This document shows positions 54,404 through 62,064 of a stretch of DNA of 64,000 nucleotides, piece after piece. The notes under the pieces were generated by a model. It had not been told where the DNA came from, did no database searches, and saw only the letters and a list, made by a program, of their open reading frames with translations. A program made the position numbers and the translations under genes. Each line of letters opens with the position of its first letter. Within the stretch, counting starts at the first letter, position 1. Origin of the DNA: Agrobacterium cavarae (lineage in GTDB: Bacteria; Pseudomonadota; Alphaproteobacteria; Rhizobiales; Rhizobiaceae); NCBI RefSeq assembly GCF_004310285.1, contig NZ_SISF01000022.1, forward strand, positions 1 through 64,000. Direction: 5' to 3'.

Positions 54404-55518
54404 GATTCCTTTTCATGTCCCACCAGCAGCGTCACGCTGACGATCGTCTGCCGGCCATTTTGTTCTCGTTTGATTTCCGCACTGACTTGGCGTGCGCATG
54501 TTTCCAGCAACATCTGACTGAAACGCTGTTCTTCCTCATCGACCTCGACCGGATCGGTCGTATCGGCCACCTGAATGAGGAAATGCCCGTTCAGCCTCTT
54601 CACCGTCACCTTGATGTCGCCGCCACTATCACCCAGCCCGCGCCTGACTGCATCGCCCACCAACTCGTTGACGATGAGCGACAGAGGCGATGCTTTGTCT
54701 GCGGGCACATAGACCGGGGATAGATCCAGCGTGACATTGATATCGGTGCGCTTCAGCTGGCTTGTCAGATTGACGACGAGATCTTCGGCGAAATCGGCAA
54801 CATCGAAGCGAGCGATATTGTCGAACGTGAACAGCTTGCGATGAACGGTGCTGAGGGCCTCGATGCGGTTCAGCACCGATTTCAGCGTCGCGCTCGCCGT
54901 CTCGTTCTCCGTCATCCGCTCCTGAAGCTTCACGATAGACGCCATGGTCATCAGGTTGTTCTTGACGCGGTGATCGACCTCGTGGACCAGCATGGTCTTT
55001 GCGTCGAGCGCATCGCGAAGATCCTTGGTGCGGCGGCTGACTTCTTCTTCGGCAAGGTTACGGGCTTCGGCGAGCTCTGCTTCCTTGTCCTTGATCCGGG
55101 TGAAATCGAGCTGCGAGGCGAAATAGTAGATCACCTCTCCCTTATCATCCCAGACAGGGCTAACGAAGAGAGCATTCCAGAACTGCGTTCCGTCTTTTCG
55201 ATAGTTCAATATGTCGACGGAGACCGAGGTTTGCGCACTGATGGCGTCGCGGATTTTGGCGACCGCCTGTGGATCGGTCCTCTCGCCCTGGAGAAGACGA
55301 CAGTTTCGGCCGATCAACTCATCGCTGCTATAGCCTGTGAGGTCATTGAAGGCCTTGTTGCAGAAGATGATCGGATTGTCGTCCTGCTTCGGATTGGTGA
55401 TGATCATCGGCATGCGGGTTGCCTTGAACGCTGCCGCAAAAGGGTCTTCCGATGCATGATCAGCAAGCAAACGCTCACCGGCTCTACGCGCTTCCAGAGG
55501 CAGCAAATAATCGACCAT
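54400..55518 (-). CDS. LOV-domain histidine kinase (HisKA_2/HWE type) with divergent ATP-binding domain
   Basis: A 372-residue photoreceptor kinase. The LOV domain spans residues ~25-140 and has the flavin-adduct Cys73 in GRNCRLLQG. NYRKDGTQFWN holds the usual Asn ligands, and the flavin-responsive Gln is in FASQLDFT (Q136). A coiled coil leads to the H box HEVDHRVKNNLMTMASIV with His183. The catalytic domain is odd. Where HisKA_2 kinases have an N box like ELxTNAL, it reads ELVGDAV, and the DxGxG/P loop is replaced by DTTDPVEVDEEEQ with no downstream GxG. Autophosphorylation may be lost or altered. It heads a tightly overlapping three-gene operon. Confidence 0.9.
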   Translation of the reverse strand: MVDYLLPLEARRAGERLLADHASEDPFAAAFKATRMPMIITNPKQDDNPIIFCNKAFNDLTGYSSDELIGRNCRLLQGERTDPQAVAKIRDAISAQTSVSVDILNYRKDGTQFWNALFVSPVWDDKGEVIYYFASQLDFTRIKDKEAELAEARNLAEEEVSRRTKDLRDALDAKTMLVHEVDHRVKNNLMTMASIVKLQERMTENETASATLKSVLNRIEALSTVHRKLFTFDNIARFDVADFAEDLVVNLTSQLKRTDINVTLDLSPVYVPADKASPLSLIVNELVGDAVRRGLGDSGGDIKVTVKRLNGHFLIQVADTTDPVEVDEEEQRFSQMLLETCARQVSAEIKREQNGRQTIVSVTLLVGHEKES

Positions 55519-55677
55519 GAATTTTTCCGCACTTCACCCCATGCGTAATCCGCTTGCGGCAGGAAAGTTCCCGGCTGAAGATTATTTTCACCGCCTCGTC
55601 ATGTGCTCGTTGGACGACGGAATTTTGCGTGGAGGCGCGCTGCTAATACGCAGTGTCGCCTCCACATTGTCTTTCTC

Positions 55678-56127
55678 TCAAAAGACTCTGCGCAGCTTGG
55701 CATCGATGGAGTGCCTGTTGCCGCCTCTGACCGCAAAGAACAGAAAAATCGCCGACCACAGGATGGACTTCTCTGCCCCGCCGAGCCCTTCCGACTTGAC
55801 GATCCAATGGAAATAAACCGTCACCATCAAGACGATGAAGGCGGCGAAAGCCGCGGGACGCGTGAGGAGCCCGATCGCCACAAGGATGCCACCGAAAAAT
55901 TCCGTTGCCGCCAGAAGCGGTGACCAGAAGACGCCGGGATAGAAACCCAGGCTTTCCACCATGCCGACAGCGCCGAAGGGATTTGTGATCTTGCCGAAGC
56001 CATGCGTGACGAGAAGCACGCCGGCAACGACGCGCAGAATCGTTTCCGCCAGTTCGTAGGTACCATTATAGATCGGCGCGACAGCCGGGATGATCAATCG
56101 CTCACGAGAAAGCTCATTATTTTCCAT
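55678..56127 (-). CDS. DoxX-family membrane protein
   Basis: A 149-residue protein with four transmembrane segments of the DoxX family. Recognisable blocks are ETILRVVAGVLLVTHGFGKITNPF, a PLLAATEFFGGILVAIGLLTRPAAFAAFIVLMVTVYFHW stretch and SILWSAIFLFFAVRGG. Members are often linked to redox or sulfur metabolism and co-occur with thiol proteins; a specific reaction is unproven. The start follows CGGAGTATTCC; an upstream 24-codon extension lacks support. A SelW-type gene is divergent from it. Confidence 0.88.
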   Translation of the reverse strand: MENNELSRERLIIPAVAPIYNGTYELAETILRVVAGVLLVTHGFGKITNPFGAVGMVESLGFYPGVFWSPLLAATEFFGGILVAIGLLTRPAAFAAFIVLMVTVYFHWIVKSEGLGGAEKSILWSAIFLFFAVRGGNRHSIDAKLRRVF

Positions 56128-56250
56128 GGAATACTCCGCTGATTGCAATTCCTGACCATCTGCAACAAGCTGCCGTTCGCGCAAGTTGCGCTCGTTCAAA
56201 ACATGACAAACTAAGTAATATTTCCGTGAGCTTATATGAGGACGGCTGAG

Positions 56251-56559
56251 ATGGAAGGCACTGTAAAACCCCGCGTTTCGATCACCTACTGCACACAGTG
56301 CAACTGGCTGCTACGTTCTGCTTGGATGGCGCAAGAGCTGCTCAGCACCTTCTCGGACAGTCTCGCAGAGGTCGCGCTGGTTCCGGCCACGGGCGGCCGC
56401 TTTGAAATTACCGTAGATGGGGCACTGTTGTGGGAGCGGAAACGCGATGGCGGTTTTCCCGGGCCCAAGGAGTTGAAACAGCGTCTGCGCGATATGATCG
56501 ACCCGGACCGGGATCTCGGCCATCTTGACCGGCAGAAGAATGAGGGGCTTGATACCTAA
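56251..56559 (+). CDS. SelW/SelT-like thioredoxin-fold protein
   Basis: A 102-residue Rdx-family (SelT/SelW/SelH) protein with the redox motif CTQC in ITYCTQCNWLLRSAW near the N-terminus, and the C-terminal KRDGGFPGPKELKQRLRD characteristic of the group. The cysteine form replaces the selenocysteine of animal proteins. The start at 56251 has GAGG upstream; an in-frame ATG five codons earlier is possible. It is divergent from DoxX, hinting at a joint thiol/redox function. Confidence 0.88.
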   Translation: MEGTVKPRVSITYCTQCNWLLRSAWMAQELLSTFSDSLAEVALVPATGGRFEITVDGALLWERKRDGGFPGPKELKQRLRDMIDPDRDLGHLDRQKNEGLDT

Positions 56560-56766
56560 CGCGACAGGCAAGCAGGCTGGCCGCTATCAGGAATCAGCGC
56601 ATGGAAGGCGCATCATCGAAGGCCCAATATTGGATTGCTCGACCGACATTCCAGTATCCATCTCACGCCCAGCAACGATGTTTTTTGATGAAAAAACAAG
56701 GATCGTCACAAAACTTCAAAATCCCTGTTGACACCAGCCGCCTGCCCCCGTACATGGCTCCTCGTC

Positions 56767-56853
56767 GCCCAGATGGCGGAATTGGTAGACGCGCCAGCTT
56801 CAGGTGCTGGTACTCGCAAGGGTGTGGAGGTTCGAGTCCTCTTCTGGGCACCA
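56767..56853 (+). tRNA. tRNA-Leu(CAG)
   Basis: An 87-base class II tRNA. The acceptor stem is GCCCAGA/TCTGGGC, the anticodon stem is CCAGC/GCTGG around TTCAGGT (anticodon CAG), a long variable arm follows, and the T arm is GGTTCGAGTCC with an encoded CCA end. Confidence 0.96.
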
Positions 56854-57194
56854 TTCCTTATTTGATCCTAGCCAGATCAATCACTTAGCCAAAAAATAGA
56901 AATTTTGATCTCCCCTTAGGGGGCGATACTTTTAGCGTTTGTATTGGCGATCTTCACTCATAAATTGGGTGTCGATGAGCGTCGTGCGAGGCGGCGGCTC
57001 TTTGCATGCAAGCACGCTTCTACGCACGTATTAATGGCCGTGTTCTTCCTGCGAAACTTCTGTTTCAACAAAAGGGAAAGTCGTTTTTGAGTGCAGTGCG
57101 TGTGGCGTCCAAACGCCAAAGTCAGTAGATGTGTTCAGCGAACGCGGGCTGAACCAAGAACACTCTGAAGCGAGTCATGCTGGCATACGCGATT
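56854..57194. other. 341-base intergenic region without a gene
   Basis: A region with AT-rich stretches between tRNA-Leu and the pilus gene. It contains only a short CCCC/GGGG hairpin near 56912-56922 and otherwise no supported frame, repeat or recognised regulatory motif. Confidence 0.5.
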
Positions 57195-57581
57195 TTAGTT
57201 CTGCGCGTGCTCTTCACAGGAGGGCGAACAGGACAGAACGCTTCGTGAGGTCTGGCGATAGACCCTGACCGTGTTGCCTTCATCAATCGACACCAGAACG
57301 CGTTCATCGACGATTGCGTTTCCCTCGGCATCCAAGAGTACGAGATTGGTGGTGCCGAAACTGCGTCCGGTCAGCACGATCGTCGTTGCATCGGCAACCG
57401 TCGCATCCGCGACCTTCGAGTTACCGACAATGACTTTGCTCACGGCGCGGTCAAGCTTCAGCACCCGCGCCTGATTCATCGAGACGCGGAGCATCCCATC
57501 ATCCGCCGCGAGCGCAAAAGCAGGCGCAAAACCTAAGACCGCTACAGCAATTGCAAATCTTTTGATGGTGGAAGACAGCAT
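57195..57581 (-). CDS. Small periplasmic protein with pilus/secretin N-terminal (pil_N) domain
   Basis: A 128-residue exported protein. Signal peptide MLSSTIKRFAIAVAVLGFAPAFA ends before the pil_N-type domain (VSMNQARVLKLDRAVSKVIVGNSKVADATVADATTIVLTGRSFGTTNLVLLDAEGN), the domain that normally begins CpaC secretins. The C-terminus carries CSPSCEEHAQN with a CxxxC pair. It is divergent from the Flp pilin and only ~0.4 kb from it, so it probably belongs to the pilus system, perhaps binding the secretin or pilotin. A free-standing copy is less usual. Confidence 0.82.
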   Translation of the reverse strand: MLSSTIKRFAIAVAVLGFAPAFALAADDGMLRVSMNQARVLKLDRAVSKVIVGNSKVADATVADATTIVLTGRSFGTTNLVLLDAEGNAIVDERVLVSIDEGNTVRVYRQTSRSVLSCSPSCEEHAQN

Positions 57582-57992
57582 GAGCGGAACAGACCTTTGT
57601 TTATGCTTGGCGCATTTCATCGTCACCACCATGAACGGGAATGGTGAATGAAGACTTAAACGGCGCTCCAAAATGAGAAAGTGCCGCGCGATCAAATACA
57701 ATCCGACGTCGCTACAGCCTGTCGCATAACCGCACAATACCAGCGATGTTGCGATGAATTTCAGGCAAGATAGGCTCGCACTATCCTATACTCTTCAGAC
57801 GTTCTCTCCATCAATCGTATTTTATCTTTTAATCTTTGGCTTTGTTTACCAAACGTTCGACATTACTCATTTAACGTTACGTTAAGCCCGTTCTTTAAAC
57901 GCTTGGCAATCGAGATTTTGTAGGTTTGCCTCAACCGAACAACGGGAAACAGTTGTCGGCGTGCTGACAAACAACGAATTAGGAGAATCCGC
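57582..57992. other. Divergent regulatory region of the pilus locus
   Basis: 411 bases between the minus-strand pil_N gene and the plus-strand pilin gene. It is AT-rich toward the pilin and holds the CtrA-type box at 57871-57885. No further gene is supported. Confidence 0.5.
57871..57885. promoter_or_regulatory. CtrA-type box before the pilin gene
   Basis: TTAA-CGTTACG-TTAA, an exact TTAA-N7-TTAA match, also a perfect TTAACG/CGTTAA palindrome, 107 bases before the pilin ATG. pilA is a known CtrA target in Caulobacter. Confidence 0.7.
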
Positions 57993-58220
57993 ATGACAAA
58001 GATTTTCGCTCGGTTCCTGAAGGACGAGTCCGGCGCCACCGCCATCGAATACGGCCTGATCGCGGCCCTGATCTCTGTTGCCATCATTGGGGGTGCGCAG
58101 ACCATAGGCGGCAAACTCACATCAACATTCGAGAACATCGGTACCAAGCTGACAAATTCCGGCGCTGCCGGCGCCGCCACGGGCGGTAATGGTGGCAGCG
58201 GCGGCAACGGTGGCGGCTGA
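57993..58220 (+). CDS. pilA: Flp-type IVb pilin
   Basis: A 75-residue major pilin precursor. The prepilin site is in KDESG/ATAIEYGLIAALISVAIIGGA, with Glu at +5 and Tyr at +6 after the cleavage Gly, then the hydrophobic helix. The C-terminus is Gly/Asn/Ala-rich (GGNGGSGGNGGG). Its ribosome site is AGGAG. A terminator follows and a CtrA-type box precedes. It should be processed by CpaA and exported through CpaC. Confidence 0.95.
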   Translation: MTKIFARFLKDESGATAIEYGLIAALISVAIIGGAQTIGGKLTSTFENIGTKLTNSGAAGAATGGNGGSGGNGGG

Positions 58221-58242
58221 TTGCAGCGACATTCGAACAAAG

Positions 58243-58267
58243 TGCCGCCCTCCGGGCGGCATTTTCT
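58243..58267 (+). terminator. Terminator of pilA
   Basis: TGCCGCCC/GGGCGGCA with a three-base loop followed by TTTTCTT, 22 bases after the pilin stop. It separates abundant pilin mRNA from the assembly genes. Confidence 0.75.
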
Positions 58268-58304
58268 TTAGAAGAAGAGCCACCTGCCGCATTTGAGGTA
58301 AAGC

Positions 58305-58817
58305 ATGATCACCGCTTCGATCTTTCTCGTATTCCCGCTTTGCCTAGCGCTCGCAGCATTGACGGACCTCTTTTCGATGACGATTCCGAACAGAATCTCC
58401 GTCATACTTATGGGGACCTTCATCGTGGTAGCACTTGCATCTGGGATGGACTGGCAAACATTTGGTCTGAGCTTTGCCGCTGGACTAGTCGTTTTCCTTG
58501 TTTGCTTCTCGATGTTTGCCCTCAATGTCATGGGAGGGGGAGATGCAAAGCTCCTCACAGCTTGCGCTGTCTGGTTCGGGTTCAACGACTCTCTCGCGAC
58601 GTTCTTGATCGCAGTGGCCATTATCGGAGGTATTTTGACCCTTGGCATACTTCTCTTGCGTTCGCGCGCTCAAGAGATAATGGCGAGCGGCCTCCCTATT
58701 CCTGACTCGTTGCTGGTCGCAAAGAAGGTTCCATATGGTATCGCCATCGCGATCGCGGGTCTGTTGTTTTACCCGGAAGCACCCATCGTTCAGGCCGCAA
58801 TGCGCGCCGTTTTATGA
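58305..58817 (+). CDS. cpaA: Prepilin peptidase CpaA
   Basis: A 170-residue membrane aspartyl peptidase (A24, TadV/CpaA type) that cuts the pilin leader. It has six hydrophobic segments. One catalytic Asp is in ALTDLFSMTIPNR (D21), the other in NVMGGGDAKLL (the GGGD motif). It lacks the methylase domain found in longer PilD-type peptidases. It lies 84 bases after pilA and begins the assembly genes. Confidence 0.92.
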   Translation: MITASIFLVFPLCLALAALTDLFSMTIPNRISVILMGTFIVVALASGMDWQTFGLSFAAGLVVFLVCFSMFALNVMGGGDAKLLTACAVWFGFNDSLATFLIAVAIIGGILTLGILLLRSRAQEIMASGLPIPDSLLVAKKVPYGIAIAIAGLLFYPEAPIVQAAMRAVL

Positions 58818-58858
58818 TAGACGCTTAGAATCCCATTTAAACTTGCTAATACAGCACA

Positions 58859-58901
58859 TTAATTTCTGATTAACCCAAAACAATCACTTCTTATTAACCA
58901 T
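58859..58901. promoter_or_regulatory. CtrA-type box and half site before cpaB
   Basis: TTAA-TTTCTGA-TTAA (58859-58873) matches TTAA-N7-TTAA exactly, followed by the half-site TTAACCAT (58894-58901). They lie in the 140-base gap before cpaB, 57-99 bases from its start. Confidence 0.65.
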
Positions 58902-58957
58902 AATTACACGAATGGCAGGCCATCTTCTGGGTAGAGATTCTACTCCAAAGGCCCAGC

Positions 58958-59764
58958 ATGAAGTCCTCACGTGTCGTTATCCTCTCCGTTGCCGTTGTGG
59001 CTGCTGGTCTTGCAGGCCTGCTGGCCATGCAGATTTCTGCGCCGCAGGCGGTGGTGGAGAAGGCAGAAGCCATTATCCAGAAAGAGCCGACCGTTAGCGT
59101 TCTGGTCTCGGCCGTTAATTTGCCCGTGGGTAGCCGGCTCGACGCAAGTTCCGTGCGCTGGGCGCGATGGCCCCAAGGCAGCGTCAATGATAGTTATGTC
59201 ACCGAGGAAAAACGGCCTGATGCGATCGCCGAACTGACGGGCGCGATCGTTCGCCTCCCGCTTTTCGAAGGAGAGCCGCTTCGCTCCGAAAAGGTGGTCG
59301 ATTCCAGCACGCGCATCATGTCCTCGCTTCTGCCCGCTGGAAAGCGGGCTGTGTCCACCGAAATATCGGTTGCCACCGGTGCGGGCGGCTTCGTTCTTCC
59401 CAATGACCGCGTCGATGTCATCATGGTGCGCAAAAATGAGGGCGGCGGCTTCTTGACCGAAAACGTTCTCAACAATGTCCGCGTTCTGGCGATCGACCAG
59501 CAGATCAAGGAAGGGCCTGACGGTACGCCGTCTGTCATTGGTGCCACAGCAACACTGGAACTGACGCCCGAGCAGGCCAAGATCATCACCGTCGCACACC
59601 AGATGGCGGACCGTCTGACCTTGTCGCTCCGCTCCGTTGCGGATGTGCAGGATAGCGACACGGCATCTGCAGATTATCTACTCAGCGGCGAATCCGGCAG
59701 ACCGGCGATCCAGATCATCAAGTCTGGCTCGATCGTGCGAGAAAATGAGGGAGCCGCACAATGA
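58958..59764 (+). CDS. cpaB: Pilus assembly protein CpaB
   Basis: A 268-residue periplasmic protein with an N-terminal anchor (VILSVAVVAAGLAGLLAM). A SAF-like domain follows: VLVSAVNLPVGSRLDASSVRWARWPQ and then GAIVRLPLFEGEPLRSEKVV. ISVATGAGGFVLPNDRVDVIMVRK is the conserved CpaB/RcpC block. It probably stabilises the secretin. It overlaps cpaC by four bases. Confidence 0.93.
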   Translation: MKSSRVVILSVAVVAAGLAGLLAMQISAPQAVVEKAEAIIQKEPTVSVLVSAVNLPVGSRLDASSVRWARWPQGSVNDSYVTEEKRPDAIAELTGAIVRLPLFEGEPLRSEKVVDSSTRIMSSLLPAGKRAVSTEISVATGAGGFVLPNDRVDVIMVRKNEGGGFLTENVLNNVRVLAIDQQIKEGPDGTPSVIGATATLELTPEQAKIITVAHQMADRLTLSLRSVADVQDSDTASADYLLSGESGRPAIQIIKSGSIVRENEGAAQ

Positions 59765-61341
59765 GCAAGACGAACTCGATCCGACATGGCCTGAAGGCGG
59801 CGCTCATTGGTGGCATCGCCTTCAGCATTGGCTTTGCAGGCGTTCCCGGTGCATCCCACTTTGGGATCGGCACCATGGATGCGCTCGCCCAAAGTGCCAG
59901 CATTCTTCGGATCTCTGAAAGTGGCACGGGCGTGCGCAAGCGCGTGAAGCTTGGTCTGAACAAGGCCCTCGTCGTGGATCTGCCGCAGGATGCCCACGAT
60001 ATTCTCGTTGCCGATCCGAGCATGGCAGATGCGGTGACACGCACGTCGCGCCGTATCTATCTCTTCGGCAAGTCGGTCGGGCAGACAAACATCTTCATCT
60101 TCGGCGCCCATGGCGAAGAGATTGTCAGCCTTGATCTTGAGGTCGAGCGCGATATCACCGGTCTTGAGGCCAATCTGCGCCGCTTCATTCCGGATTCGGA
60201 TATCAGGGTCGAAATCGTATCGGACAACATTGTTCTTTCGGGCAGTGTCCGTACCCCTCAGGATTCCGCACGCGCGGTGCAACTTGCCACAGCCTTCCTC
60301 CAGGGTGGTGAAGCAACAACGCGTAACATCACGGCGACCAGCGAAAGCAACGGCGACGGTGCCGTGGCGATCTTTGCGGAAAACCGTCAGAAGTCGTCGA
60401 TCGTCAATATGCTGACGATCGAGGGCGAAGATCAGGTCACGCTGAAAGTAACGGTCGCCGAAGTCAGCCGCCAGGTTCTCAAGCAGCTCGGCTTCAACGG
60501 TTCCATCAGCGGCTCGGGCTCGGACTTCGGTGGAGCGGTCTCGTTCTCCAATCCAGCCAACCTTGGTAACGCGCTGGCGATCGGAGGCTCCGGCAATATC
60601 GGGGGCGCCATCGGCAAGGTCGCTCTGTCCAGCTATTTCAACGCCATGGAGCAGGCAGGCGTCATGCGAACGCTCGCTGAACCGAGCCTGACTGCGATTT
60701 CCGGCGAGCAGGCAAAGTTCTATGTCGGCGGCGACTTCCGTCTCGCAGGCGTTCAGAACGTCACTTTCGATGACAATAATGTGCCGACGGTAACGCGCCA
60801 GACCGACACGGTGGAATATGGCATCGAGTTGAATTTCCGGCCGGTCGTGCTGTCTCCCGGCCGCATCAGCCTGAAAATCGAGACCAACGTGTCCGAGCCG
60901 ACCTATGAAGGCAACGTCGTCTCAGGCAACGGCAACACGAGCCGCGTTCCTGGCAGCACCTATCTTTCGATTCGCAAGCGCGAAGCATCGACGAGCGTCG
61001 AATTACCCTCGGGTGGCTCGATCGTGATTGCAGGTCTGGTGCAGGACAATGTCCGCCAGGCTATGTCAGGCCTCCCAGGTGCCTCCAAGGTTCCAATTCT
61101 CGGCACGCTGTTCCGCAGCAAGGATTTTATTCGCAACGAGACCGAACTCGTCATCATCGCCACGCCCTATCTCGTTCGGCCCGTGGCACGCAATCAGATC
61201 GCGCGGCCCGATGACAACTTCAGCCCGGAAAACGACTCCGCAACGTTTTTCATGAACCGGGTGAACAAGGTCTACGGCAACAACAGGCAGCAGGTTCAGG
61301 CACAGCCATATCAGGGCTCGGTAGGATTTATCTACAAATGA
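59761..61341 (+). CDS. cpaC: Outer-membrane secretin CpaC
   Basis: A 526-residue secretin that forms the outer-membrane exit channel for the pilus. A signal-peptide region is followed by the pil_N domain (LNKALVVDLPQDAHDILVADPSMADAVTRTSRRIYLFGKSVGQTNIFIFGAHGEE), a BON-like stretch (IVSDNIVLSGSVRTPQDSARAVQLA) and the secretin barrel (VEYGIELNFRPVVLSPGRISLKIETNVSEP and SGGSIVIAGLVQ). The C-terminus has NETELVIIATPYLVRPV. Pilin-region context supports this. It overlaps cpaB and cpaD. Confidence 0.95.
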   Translation: MSKTNSIRHGLKAALIGGIAFSIGFAGVPGASHFGIGTMDALAQSASILRISESGTGVRKRVKLGLNKALVVDLPQDAHDILVADPSMADAVTRTSRRIYLFGKSVGQTNIFIFGAHGEEIVSLDLEVERDITGLEANLRRFIPDSDIRVEIVSDNIVLSGSVRTPQDSARAVQLATAFLQGGEATTRNITATSESNGDGAVAIFAENRQKSSIVNMLTIEGEDQVTLKVTVAEVSRQVLKQLGFNGSISGSGSDFGGAVSFSNPANLGNALAIGGSGNIGGAIGKVALSSYFNAMEQAGVMRTLAEPSLTAISGEQAKFYVGGDFRLAGVQNVTFDDNNVPTVTRQTDTVEYGIELNFRPVVLSPGRISLKIETNVSEPTYEGNVVSGNGNTSRVPGSTYLSIRKREASTSVELPSGGSIVIAGLVQDNVRQAMSGLPGASKVPILGTLFRSKDFIRNETELVIIATPYLVRPVARNQIARPDDNFSPENDSATFFMNRVNKVYGNNRQQVQAQPYQGSVGFIYK

Positions 61342-62030
61342 CAAAAACGCACCCTATGACGAATTCTGTTTCTTATCTGCGCCTCTCTAACCTCGTCTGC
61401 ATGCTCGCTGCGGTCGCTGCCCTGCAGGGATGTGCACGCGATCCTCAGACGACGGGCGCCATTCCGGACGACTATCGCACGCGCCACCCGATCACCCTGT
61501 CCGAAGCGCAACACTCGCTGGATATTCCAGTCTCTCCGGCAGACAACAGGCTGCCCGGGGCTATGGCCGAAAATGTGAAGGGCTTCGTCCAGAACTATGT
61601 GGCGAGTTCCACGAGCATCGTTCAAATGCAGGTGCCAACGGGCTCGGCCAATGCAGCGTCCGCGTCTATCATCAAGCGTCAAATCCGATCGATCCTGACA
61701 TCTTCCGGCATTCCAGCGGGAAAGATCGCCGAGGTTCCTTACGGTGCTTCGCCCTATGGCGATGCGGCGCCCATACGGCTTTCCTATGTTGCCGTCACCG
61801 CCATGACGGGCCAGTGCGGCCAGTGGCCCGAAGACTTGAACAGCAACACCTCATCCAACAAGAACTGGTATAACTTCGGCTGCGCTTCCCAGAGCAATCT
61901 GGCGGCACAGATTGCCAACCCCATGGATCTTGTCGGCCCCCGCGGCATGAGCCCGATCGACGCTGAACGGCGATCGGTCGTACTCGGCAAGTATCGCGCC
62001 GGTAAGAACACAGCCACCACGAACGACTAA
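61338..62030 (+). CDS. cpaD: Pilus assembly lipoprotein CpaD
   Basis: A 230-residue lipoprotein with signal peptide MLAAVAALQGC (lipobox LQGC). Its CpaD/TadB-like body includes ITLSEAQHSLDIPVS and GQCGQWPEDL, with the CASQSNLAAQIANPMDLVGPRG block conserved in CpaD. It presumably helps the secretin reach the outer membrane. It overlaps cpaC by four bases, and the ATG six codons downstream is an alternative start. Confidence 0.9.
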   Translation: MTKTHPMTNSVSYLRLSNLVCMLAAVAALQGCARDPQTTGAIPDDYRTRHPITLSEAQHSLDIPVSPADNRLPGAMAENVKGFVQNYVASSTSIVQMQVPTGSANAASASIIKRQIRSILTSSGIPAGKIAEVPYGASPYGDAAPIRLSYVAVTAMTGQCGQWPEDLNSNTSSNKNWYNFGCASQSNLAAQIANPMDLVGPRGMSPIDAERRSVVLGKYRAGKNTATTND

Positions 62031-62064
62031 GACGCGCCTCCCAGCTTGAGCGACAGGATCTGAT

